From Primula veris (lineage: Eukaryota; Streptophyta; Magnoliopsida; Ericales; Primulaceae), in contig OY821742.1 of NCBI GenBank assembly GCA_963682055.1, positions 21,451,635 through 21,515,634 of the forward strand: a DNA stretch of 64,000 nt, read 5' to 3'. The position numbers and the translations under genes were made by a program. Below the pieces are notes generated by a model. The model saw only the letters and a program-made list of their open reading frames with translations. It was not told where the DNA came from and searched no databases. Below are positions 57,101-64,000 of this stretch, one piece after another (within the stretch, counting starts at the first letter, position 1; every line of letters starts with the position of its first letter).

Positions 57101-58208
57101 CCTACTGTGCGTTCCGATCGAGCTACTACTGCCGGTCTTGGAGGAAATCCACGAAGGATCCTGCGGAGCACACATCAAAGGGCAATCCCTTGCAAACAAG
57201 GCAGTGACCCAAGGATATTGGTGGCCCTATATCAAGCGAGACGCCGATGCATACGTCCAACGTTGCGACAAGTGCCAACGATTCAACAAGATACCACGGC
57301 TCCCATCATCTATGATGACCCCGGTATCGGCACCATGGCCGTTCGCTCAATGGGCAATTGATTTCGTCGGTAAACTCCCAAGAGCACCTGGGAGTGTGGA
57401 ATATCTGATCGTCGCGACGGATTATTTCACCAAATGGGTCGAAGCTAAACCCCTCCGAGAAATCAAAGTCAGTAACGTCAAACAATTCATTTGGGAATAC
57501 ATCATCACTAGGTTCGGTATACCGTACGCTATTGTCGCCGACAACGGAACCCAGTTCAAAGATGCCAATTTACAGCTGTGGTACGAGGAACTAGGTATCC
57601 GAAAATTCTATTCGACGCCGACATACCCACAGGGAAACGGGCAAGCCGAAGTGTCAAACCGAACAATATTAGACGGCATCAAGACCACCCTTGAACAAGC
57701 AAAGGGGAGATGGCCCGAACGGCTACTCAACGTTTTATGGTCGTGTCGAACTACACCAAAGACGGGCACCAAGGAAACCCCGTTTAGCTTAGCATACGGT
57801 GTCGAGACCATCATACCGACAGAAATCGGGCTACCCACGCTCCGAACGACTCTAGTCGAGCAGGGAAACAATGAACAAAGAATGAGAGAAGAACTAGACA
57901 TGATAGACGAGAAACGAGAAATAGCAGCCCTTACCCTAGCCAAATACCAACAAAGCGTGAAGCAAACTTATGACAAGAGAGTAAGAGGATCCAAAGAATT
58001 CATGGTAGGAGAACTGGTGCTGCGACGAGTGACGGTCTATACCCGTAACGAAATACATGGCAAACTAAGCCCTACCTGGGAAGGCCCATACGAAATCGTC
58101 AAGCAAACGAGTCCAGTCTCTTACAAAATCAAAAGCGTACTGTTCGCCAACAGCCGAGGGGAAAAGAATTCTTGGAATGTGGCTAACCTAAAGAAGTACT
58201 ACGTATAG
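54162..58208 (+). CDS. Tat polyprotein: protease, reverse transcriptase, two RNase H domains, integrase
   Basis: An open frame of 1348 codons. The N-terminal gag is missing: the zinc-finger part continues upstream to 53999, with one stop near 54050, so the Met at 54162 is internal to the original protein. Protease D-Q-G-A-S lies near residue 120. Reverse transcriptase has VPKKNGKKRVCIDF and the YIDD active site near residue 493. The first RNase H is at about residues 600-720. The second, extra RNase H starts at HVDGSATKDGSGAG and has NEAEYEA, SSDSMLIVNQ and HADALATLAS. A dual RNase H is characteristic of the Tat lineage. Integrase has the H2C2 block (GYWWPYIKRDADAYVQRCDKC), then AIDFVGKLP and ADNGTQF, then a C-terminal domain shared with element A. 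All catalytic motifs appear present, so this copy could have supplied enzymes in trans while young. Confidence 0.9.
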   Translation: MNQWGDAGYLAKFIKRVGNKGKQLAIEGADIRQGKTINVVHMSRPKVADGERSQQRQLAHFGQVAKTSQESTSKRQCTPRRHPPISFSNLDEEGVVYPHGDTINLRVQIGLDTVSRVLVDQGASCDIMYRELFDKMELKLQDLQPTDVTLIGFISEMTKPLGKIVLSVTTGSVSVPVEFLVVNDRFGHNAILGRPWLHAMKAIPSTYHQKVKYPNDRGEIETARGCQEDSRRCEDITATLQKQRSIVEQPTSTKKLIYQISKTERVVEEQVGETLRKVYIPDMDEEHYFLLGDNLPKQESEELKAFLLNNIDKFAWSPKDMPGLDPNTASHHLSVNVEYKPIAQRSRKVSVQHRAAIIAEVQKLLEAGAIREVYYPKWLSNPVVVPKKNGKKRVCIDFTNLNKACPRDHFPLPRIDQLVDATAGAERMTFLDAYSGYHQIPLAREDQEKTSFISPLGNYCYTVMPFGLRNAGATYQRMITRVCRDHIGKTMEVYIDDMVVKSERATSHLQDIRDVFRTLGEHKLKLNASKCAFGISKGKFLGHMVSRRGIEANPDQITALRNLAAPKNKKQVQELTGMMAALSRFISRSADKGRPFFESLKKDRKFVWDPECEASFNNLKEYLRTLPLLVRPNKGDILACYLAVSTTAVSAVILREEGREQFPIYFVSKTLVEAETRYLPLEKLCLALVVATRKLPHYFIAHQVRVYTKFHIKESLQRTDISGRVAAWGVELSQFHIEFVPHHAIKGQVLADFVAEFTEGYDEPLALSPQSHWQIHVDGSATKDGSGAGIVLKSREGAIIEKSIKLGFRATNNEAEYEAMINSMLIVRSLRCSHLIASSDSMLIVNQAIGEYQAKDDRMIFYQERVQSLMATFEQCELIRINRTENVHADALATLASTLTLTDTRSITVELLPTPSIIKRVDRVTSVQYELGWMEDMTRYLRNGTLPADKIKALKNTRKAPRFWLSEDDKLYKSSYRGPHLLCVPIELLLPVLEEIHEGSCGAHIKGQSLANKAVTQGYWWPYIKRDADAYVQRCDKCQRFNKIPRLPSSMMTPVSAPWPFAQWAIDFVGKLPRAPGSVEYLIVATDYFTKWVEAKPLREIKVSNVKQFIWEYIITRFGIPYAIVADNGTQFKDANLQLWYEELGIRKFYSTPTYPQGNGQAEVSNRTILDGIKTTLEQAKGRWPERLLNVLWSCRTTPKTGTKETPFSLAYGVETIIPTEIGLPTLRTTLVEQGNNEQRMREELDMIDEKREIAALTLAKYQQSVKQTYDKRVRGSKEFMVGELVLRRVTVYTRNEIHGKLSPTWEGPYEIVKQTSPVSYKIKSVLFANSRGEKNSWNVANLKKYYV

Positions 58209-58304
58209 GCAATCTTCCGAGTACAGGTGCCACCTTACCCCTCCTGCTTAATGACATTATCTTTCGTCTTTTTGAATGAATAAAATATATTATCATGCTG
58301 TCTA

Positions 58305-59497
58305 AGTAATACTATGAAATTCCCAACATGGCCGAAGTGCCTAGGAATACTATGAAATTCCCAACATGGCCGAAGTGCCTAGGAATACTATGAAATTCCC
58401 AAAATGGCGTGTTTTCGAAGGAACGCCTAGGAATACTATGAAATTCCCTACATGGCCGAAGTGCCTAGGAATACTATGAAATTCCCAAAATGGCGTGTTT
58501 TCGAAGGAACGCCTAGGAATACTATGAAATTCCCAACATGGCCGAAGTACCTAGGAATACTATGAAATTCCCAAAATGGCATGTTTTCGAAGGAAAGCCT
58601 AGGAATACTATGAAATTCCCAACATGGCCGAAGTGCCTAGGAATACTATGAAATTCCCAAAATGGCGTGTTTTCGAAGGAACGCCTAGGAATACTATGAA
58701 ATTCCCAACATGGCCGAAGTGCCTAGGAATACTATGAAATTCCCAAAATGGCGTGTTTTCGAAGGAACGCCTAGGAATACTATGAAATTCCCAAAATGAC
58801 GTGTTTTCGAAGGAACGCCTAGGAATACTATGAAATTCCCAACATGGCCGAAGTGCCTAGGAATACTATGAAATTCCCAAAATGGCGTGTTTTTGAAGGA
58901 ACGCCTAGGAATACTATGAAATTCCCAACATGGCCGAAGTGCCTAGGAATACTATGAAATTTCCAAAATGGCGTGTTTTCGAAGGAACGCCTAGGAATAC
59001 TATGAAATTCCCAACATGGCCGAAGTGCCTAGGAATACTATGAAATTTCCAAAATGGCGTGTTTTCGAAGGAACGCCTAGGAATACTACGAAATTCCCAA
59101 CATGGCCGAAGAGCCTAGGAATACTATGAAATTCCCAAAATGGCGTGTTTTCGAAGGAACGCCTAGGAATACTATGAAATTCCCAACATGGCTGAAGTGC
59201 CTAGGAATACTATGAAATTCCCAAAATGGCGTGTTTTCGAAGGAACGCCTAGGAATACTATGAAATTCCCAACATGGCCGAAGTGCCTAGGAATACTATG
59301 AAATTCCTAAAATGGCGTGTTTTCAAAGGAACGCCTAGGAATACTATGAAATTCCCAAAATGGCGTATTTTCTAAGGAACGCCTAGGAATACTATGAAAT
59401 TCCCAACATGGCGTGTTTTCAAAGGAACGCCTAGGAATCCTATGAAATTCCCAACATGGTGTGTTTTCGAAGGAACGCCTAGGAATACTATGAACTT
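58305..59497 (+). repeat. two-unit tandem repeat array after pol
   Basis: Units of about 38 bp (GGAATACTATGAAATTCCC, then AACATGGCCGAAGTGCCTA) mostly alternate with units of about 48 bp (the same start, then AAAATGGCGTGTTTTCGAAGG and AACGCCTA). This gives a higher-order period of about 86 bp and roughly 28 units in all. Near the end only the long type continues. The same two units form the array in element 3. Confidence 0.9.
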
Positions 59498-59840
59498 CTT
59501 ATGCAGGTACCAGCTGGTCCGATGCTCAACGATTGGAGGCAGTACCAAAATTAGAGGAATAAATCAGGTCATATTACGGCGTTGATACAATACAAAATGG
59601 CGAACACAATGAAGGAAAATCAATCTAAACAATGAAATATCAACAAGAAACATATCCAATACAGGAATAACGAAATGACAAATGAATCAGCAAGGAAGAA
59701 TCGATCCAATCAATCAAATAGCAATACGACAATGGAAAGGTACAATACAGGAATAACGAAATAACAAATGAATCAGCAAGAAAGAATCGATCCAATCAAT
59801 CAAATAGCAATACGACGATGGAAAGGTACAATACAGGAAT
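59498..59840 (+). repeat. post-array region with an 80-bp direct duplication
   Basis: A block starting AATACAGGAATAACGAAAT at about 59675 recurs at about 59752 and starts a third time at 59829, where element 3 has inserted. No gene is seen. In element 3 this region leads into the antisense gene; here that gene is missing, cut off by the insertion. Confidence 0.75.
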
Positions 59841-60409
59841 TGATAAAGCCATAACTTTGGTCGGTCGCGTTAGGCTTTTCAACAATGATATAATAGTAAA
59901 TCAACCGTGAATAAAGGACACTTCCTGATCTTTATTATTGCTCGGATTATTATCCTTGTTCGGACTATTACACTTGCTCGGACTAGTATTTCGGTTTTGA
60001 CAATTGTGCTCGATATGACTATTTAATCTCTCGTCTTGATCTTTCTCCCCTTTTATTCGGTGCTCGGCTGTCTTTTCTCGGTTTATTTCTCGAAGTGGTG
60101 TGCGTCGGTTAGTTTCTCTCTTTTCTCAACTTCTCTCTATATTTTTTGGATAGATTTTCTGGTCCTTTTCTAGGAGGGGTAGTTGGCTATTTATAGGCAA
60201 CTGCGCCTTCTAGGATATTGACAAATGTCTTCATCCCAGGGATTTTTCAGACATGGGTCCCCATTTGATTGGGCTTGGGCTTTTAATAGTAACACCTCAA
60301 TTCCTATAAAAAGTATGAGACGACCCATTTAAGCATTGGATACCCATTTATAAAGTGGGTTGATTATTACCCAAATAGAATATTCGGGTCTAATTTTTAT
60401 GTTCTATCA
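59841..60409 (-). repeat. 3' LTR of element 3
   Basis: 569 bp. On the minus strand it starts TGATAGAACATAAAAATTAG and ends TTATGGCTTTATCA, clearly related to the LTRs of element A, including the TATAAATAG box (minus strand, about 60196-60188). The internal bases AGTGCTCCCTGACTTCC next to it equal the region before the 3' LTR of element A. Confidence 0.9.
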
Positions 60410-60591
60410 AGTGCTCCCTGACTTCCTCGGCGTGGTTTCCATGTCGAGGGAGTCATGTTCGGTTTGTCGAGAACGTTACTTCGGTCTTGTTTTTCCCAAT
60501 GCTTCATCGAGAAACGCAATAGACTCATGATGGTTCCCAGGGGGCACATTTAATGTTTCCTATCCTAATATCTTTTTTCGAGGAAAACTCC

Positions 60592-60597
60592 TATAAA
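60592..60597 (+). promoter_or_regulatory. TATA box for the gene at 60652-60972
   Basis: TATAAA within CTCCTATAAAGGGG, 55 bases before the ATG. Sequence and spacing match those of the homologous gene in element A. Confidence 0.65.
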
Positions 60598-60651
60598 GGG
60601 GTGTGCTCCCTCCATAATTAGGCATTTTACTACTAATTTTCCCGTGACATA

Positions 60652-60972
60652 ATGGCTTCTTCTGGTTCTACTGGTGAGAGCTCCTTTAATTATATTTCAT
60701 ATTTAGAAATGGAAATCAAGAAATCTCGTACCGCGAATAAGAAACTCGTGGCCAAGGTTTCAGACTACAAGAAAAGGTTGTCTGACATGGATTCTGATCA
60801 TCATGTGACGATGGCCGATCGGGATTGGGCTTACGAGCATATAAAGAAGCTCGAGGCTAATCTGGCTAAGCAGAAGGCAGCAAAAAGGGCCTATAAGCTT
60901 GCCTTCAAGGAGTTGCATGCTCGGTCTAAACCGAGTTCGGATGACGATGAAGAAGGCTCTTCCTCGAAATAA
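60652..60972 (+). CDS. antisense cargo gene: 106-aa coiled-coil protein
   Basis: An intact frame, opposite to the retrotransposon. It starts MASSGSTGESS and then has a Lys/Glu/Leu coiled coil, the block KKRLSDMDSDHHVTMADRDW, AAKRAYKLAFKELHARSKP and an acidic Ser-rich tail. It is homologous over its whole length to 14952-15263 in element A and shares end blocks with 14320-14658. Its own TATA box and an AATAAA signal (61052-61057) frame it, so it looks like a self-contained gene. Function unknown. Confidence 0.75.
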   Translation: MASSGSTGESSFNYISYLEMEIKKSRTANKKLVAKVSDYKKRLSDMDSDHHVTMADRDWAYEHIKKLEANLAKQKAAKRAYKLAFKELHARSKPSSDDDEEGSSSK

Positions 60973-61051
60973 TTAGTCTTTTGTAATTTCTGTCGTAATT
61001 TCTCTTGAATGGGGAGTCTTCTCCTCAGTTGTAATCGAAGTTTTTGAAATT

Positions 61052-61057
61052 AATAAA
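61052..61057 (+). terminator. AATAAA signal of the gene at 60652-60972
   Basis: AATAAAATATTTCC about 80 bases after the stop; the same string follows the homologous gene in element A. Confidence 0.6.
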
Positions 61058-61154
61058 ATATTTCCCCTTCCTTGTTCTTGTCTGTTTATCTTCTTGATGT
61101 CTGTTTATCTTCTTCCCCCCCCCCCCCTCTTTTTTTTTATAGGCACATGCTACT

Positions 61155-61793
61155 ATGTCGCACCAGGCTGGTTCTCCATGCCAAGTTAACCCGGGGTTAG
61201 GACCTACTGGTGCTGCCCGGGACGAGGTCTCATCTGGTGCGGCTAGTGAGGTGCCTGACAGGTGGCCCTACATTGTTTTGATGAGCAAAAATGTCAAATT
61301 GACCGACCAATGTGCTCGACTGCGGACCAAGCTGAAAACCCAGGCGGCCTCTTTTCGAGAATACGTTCGCCGTGCCGAGCATACTGTTGAGGTTCAGGAG
61401 CGTCGTTTGGATCGATATTGGCGCGCAAAGGACAAGTACTTCGGCAAATTAAAGTTGCTTGTGACCAAGGCCAACGTGTTGGTGAAGTATTTCCGTTTGT
61501 CCCGTGCCAGATACGATGCTTCCGCAGCTATGATCGAAACTCGCCGTAACCTCTCCTTTGACGATGATCGCCGTAAAGCGGCCTCGGATGCTCACGAGTT
61601 TGCGAAAGAAGCCGAGTTCAACACGCGGCTTCAGACGCTGACTTGTGTTGGGGCTCATACGACCAATTTTGATGCCCTCATTTCTGAGGAGCGTTTTGAT
61701 GGTGATGAGTCTGATGGGTACACAACGACGGATGACGAAGAGATTGAGCTCGGTCAATTACCGTCGTGCTCCTCCTGCAGTAGCTCTTCTTAA
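61155..61793 (+). CDS. antisense cargo gene: 212-aa coiled-coil protein with acidic, Ser-rich tail
   Basis: An intact frame, homologous end to end to 6693-7328 of element A (about 80% identity by eye, one single-residue indel). The most conserved parts are the MSHQAGSPC start, the SFREYVRRAEH and QERRLDRYWR core, GAHTTNFDALISEERFDG and the SCSSCSSSS end. Changes concentrate in residues 9-40. A tract of C then T residues ending in TATAG lies 12 bases before the ATG and resembles a splice acceptor. Both copies are open despite substantial divergence, which suggests past selection on the protein. Function unknown. Confidence 0.75.
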   Translation: MSHQAGSPCQVNPGLGPTGAARDEVSSGAASEVPDRWPYIVLMSKNVKLTDQCARLRTKLKTQAASFREYVRRAEHTVEVQERRLDRYWRAKDKYFGKLKLLVTKANVLVKYFRLSRARYDASAAMIETRRNLSFDDDRRKAASDAHEFAKEAEFNTRLQTLTCVGAHTTNFDALISEERFDGDESDGYTTTDDEEIELGQLPSCSSCSSSS

Positions 61794-62089
61794 ATGAATC
61801 TCTTTAGTGTCGATGATCTTCTTGTTGCCTCCGTAATGCGGGCGAGGACTATTTATGTTATTTCTTTGTTCCTGTTTTGTACCTTTCTATTGCCGTATTG
61901 CTATTTGATTGATTGGATCGATTTTTCCTTGCTAAATCATTTGTTATTTCGTTATTCCTGTTTTGGAGATGCTTCTTGTTGATATTTCGTTGTTTTAGAT
62001 GATTCTCCTTCATTGTTTTAGCCAATTTGTATTGTATCGCCGCCGTAATGTGGACCTGAATAATTCCTTGCATTGTACCTGCATATGAA

Positions 62090-62552
62090 TTTCATAGTAT
62101 TCCTAGGCGTTCCTTTGAAAACACGCCATGTTGGGAATTTCATAGTATTCCTAGGCACTTCGGCCATGTTGGGAATTTCATAGTATTCCTAAGCGTTCCT
62201 TCGGTAACACGCCATGTTGGGAATTTCATAGTATTCCTAGGCACTTCGGCCATGTTGGGAATTTCATAGTATTCCTAGGCGTTCCTTCGGTAACACGCCA
62301 TGTTGGGAATTTCATAGTACTCCTAGGCACTTCGGCCATGTTTGGAATTTCATAGTATTCCTAGGCGTTCCTTCGGTAACACGCCATGTTGGGAATTTCA
62401 TAGTATTCCTAGGCACTTCGGCCATGTTGGGAATTTCATAGTATTCCTAGGCGTTCCTTCGGTAACACGCCATTTACGGAATTTCATAGTGTTCCTAGGC
62501 ACTTCGGCCATGTTGGGAATTTCATAGTATTCCTAGGCGTTCCTTCGGTAGT
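62090..62552 (-). repeat. two-unit tandem repeat array of element 3
   Basis: The reverse complement of the array type in element 2: GGAATTTCATAGTATTCCTAGG units alternating between CACTTCGGCCATGTT and CGTTCCTTCGGTAACACGCC. About 11 units, shorter than in element 2, and the long unit has diverged slightly (GGTAAC instead of GAAAAC). Confidence 0.9.
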
Positions 62553-62652
62553 AGACAGCATGATAATATATTTTATTCATTCAAAAGAAGAAAGATAATG
62601 CCATTAAGCAAGAAGGGTAAGGTAGCACCTGTACTTGTATTTGGAGGATTGC

Positions 62653-63999
62653 CTATACGTAGTACTTCTTTAGGTTAGCCACATTCCAAGAATTCTTTTC
62701 CCCTCGGCTGTTGGCGAACAGGACGCTTTTGATTTTGTAAGAGACTGGAGTTGTTTGCTTGACGATTTCGTATGGGCCTTCCCAGGTAGGGCTTAGTTTG
62801 CCATGTATTTCGTTGCGGGTATAGACCGTCACTCGTCGCAGCACCAGTTCTCCTACCATGAATTCTTTGGACCCTTTTACTCTCTTGTCATAGGTTTGCT
62901 TCACGCTTTGTTGGTACTTAGCTAGGGTAAGGGCCGCTATCTCTCGTTTCTCGTCTATCATGTCGGGCTCTTCTCTCATTATTTGTTCATTGTTTCCCTG
63001 CTCGACCAACGTCGTTCGGAGCGTGGGTAGCCCGATCTCTGTCGGTATGATGGCCTCAACACCGTATGCTAAGCTAAACGGGGTTTCCTTGGTGCCCGTC
63101 TTGGGTGTAGTTCGGCACGACCATAAAACGTTGAGTAGCCGCTCGGGCCACCTCCCCTTTGCCTGTTCAAGGGTGGTCTTGATGCCGTCTAATATTGTTC
63201 GGTTTGACACTTCGGCTTGCCCGTTTCCTTGTGGGTATGTCGGCGTCGAATAGAATTTTCGGATACCGAGTTCCTCGTACCACAGCTGTAAATTGGCATC
63301 TTTGAACTGGGTTCCGTTGTCGGCGACTATATCGTACGGTATACCGAACCTAGTTATGATGTATTCCCAAACGAATTGTTTGACGTTGCTGGCTTTGATT
63401 TCTCGGAGGGGTTTAGCTTCGACCCATTTGGTGAAATAATCAGTCGCAACGATCAGATATTCCACATTCCCATGTGTTCTTGGGAGTTTACCGACCAAAT
63501 CAATTGCCCATTGAGCGAACGGCCATGGTGCCGATACCGGGGTCATCATAGATGAAGGGAGCCGTGGTATCTTGGCAAATCGTTGGCACTTGTCGCATCG
63601 TTGGACGTATGCATCGGCGTCTCGCTTGATATAGGGCCACCAATATCCTTGGGTCACTGCCTTGTTTGCAAGGGATCGCCCTTTGATGTGTGCTCCGCAA
63701 GATCCTTCGTGGATTTCCTCCAAGACCGGCAGTTGTAGCTCGGTCGGGATGCACAGTAGATGGGGTCCCCGGTAATTGGATTTGTATAGTTTATCGTCCT
63801 CGGATAGCCAGAAGCGAGGAGCTTTTCTTGTAATTTTCAGCGCTTTTATCTTGTCGGCCGGAAGCGTTCCACTTCGCAGATAATGGGTCATGTCCTCCAT
63901 CCAACCTAGTTCGTACTGTATCGACGTCACCTGGCCTACCCTTTTTATTATGCTCGGGGTCGGCAGTAGTTCCACTGTGATCGACCGGGTGTCGGTCAA
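62653..63999 (-). CDS. Tat polyprotein, C-terminal part (end of second RNase H and integrase), incomplete in window
   Basis: 448 open codons ending LKKYYV, nearly identical to the last third of the protein at 54162-58208. It contains the integrase H2C2 block (GYWWPYIKRDADAYVQRCDKC), AIDLVGKLP, ADNGTQF, the NGQAEVSNRT block and the C-terminal domain. No stops are seen. The 5' part lies beyond the window edge, so integrity of the whole polyprotein is unknown. Confidence 0.9.
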   Translation of the reverse strand: MTDTRSITVELLPTPSIIKRVGQVTSIQYELGWMEDMTHYLRSGTLPADKIKALKITRKAPRFWLSEDDKLYKSNYRGPHLLCIPTELQLPVLEEIHEGSCGAHIKGRSLANKAVTQGYWWPYIKRDADAYVQRCDKCQRFAKIPRLPSSMMTPVSAPWPFAQWAIDLVGKLPRTHGNVEYLIVATDYFTKWVEAKPLREIKASNVKQFVWEYIITRFGIPYDIVADNGTQFKDANLQLWYEELGIRKFYSTPTYPQGNGQAEVSNRTILDGIKTTLEQAKGRWPERLLNVLWSCRTTPKTGTKETPFSLAYGVEAIIPTEIGLPTLRTTLVEQGNNEQIMREEPDMIDEKREIAALTLAKYQQSVKQTYDKRVKGSKEFMVGELVLRRVTVYTRNEIHGKLSPTWEGPYEIVKQTTPVSYKIKSVLFANSRGEKNSWNVANLKKYYV

Positions 64000-64000
64000 T

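Larger units (their letters stand above)
53999..59840 (+). mobile_element. Tat-type LTR retrotransposon, truncated at both ends (element 2)
   Basis: Starts abruptly inside gag (the equivalent of about 4483 in element A) and runs through a full pol, a tandem repeat array and part of the following region. It is then interrupted by the LTR of element 3 at 59841. Sequence after the array matches 61860-62090 of element 3 in reverse complement, so elements 2 and 3 belong to one family. Confidence 0.85.
59841..64000 (-). mobile_element. Tat-type LTR retrotransposon with antisense cargo (element 3), continues past the window
   Basis: On the minus strand: pol (from beyond 64000 to 62653), tandem array, two antisense genes (plus strand) and 3' LTR (59841-60409). 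The flank before the LTR is GGAAT; its partner duplication would lie outside the window. It is inserted in element 2, so it is the younger of the two. Confidence 0.88.

Noticed and set aside
58305..59497. CRISPR array
   Set aside because: Alternating related units with no unique spacers; a minisatellite.

Overview
This is a plant nuclear window made almost entirely of transposable elements. The evidence is several lineages of plant LTR retrotransposons (Tat, Athila, CRM-like and Tekay-like chromoviruses, and a Ty1/copia piece), a PIF/Harbinger transposase remnant, a hAT-type MITE and a solo LTR. Several insertions are bounded by target-site duplications (TSDs) that can be read directly. I find no convincing single-copy host gene, rRNA, tRNA or CRISPR array. 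The species cannot be named from the sequence.

Layout. 1-2104: AT-rich degenerate tandem repeat and gene-free DNA. 2105-16112: a complete 14-kb Tat-type retrotransposon (element A, + strand, TSD GATAC). 16113-16925: PIF/Harbinger remnant. 16926-40517: an Athila-type element (element B, +) split by a second Athila element (20529-33211, -, TSD GAGCT) and by a 5'-truncated CRM-like chromovirus (33541 to about 38114, -). The inner Athila itself contains a 2.2-kb solo LTR (23199-25426, TSD AAAGT) and, in one LTR, a 630-bp hAT-like MITE (32113-32742, TSD GATACAAC). 40524-41812: decayed copia. About 41960-48203: a third, decayed Athila-like element. 48204-53998: a Tekay-like LTR and integrase end joined to a CRM-like gag-protease, a CRM-like LTR and a CRM-like pol tail. 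53999-59840: a Tat element (element 2, +) with an open pol frame but no gag start. 59841-64000: a further Tat element (element 3, -) that runs off the window.

The most interesting part is the Tat family. Element A has lost reverse transcriptase, both RNase H domains and most of integrase through one in-frame deletion of about 2.9 kb at a 4-bp microhomology. It keeps gag and both LTRs, so it looks non-autonomous. In place of the lost genes it carries about 8.5 kb of genes on the opposite strand: eight readable units. Most are small coiled-coil proteins, and five have their own TATA box. The largest is a four-exon gene resembling the plant 'putative gypsy type transposon' (Transposase_28) family. 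Element 3 carries a minimal two-gene version of the module in the same relative orientation, and one protein is about 80% identical between the two. Elements 2 and 3 retain pol, or part of it, and could represent the autonomous partners.

Between pol and the antisense module all three Tat copies have short tandem-repeat arrays. Elements 2 and 3 face each other, so their pol ends and repeat arrays form a large inverted repeat.
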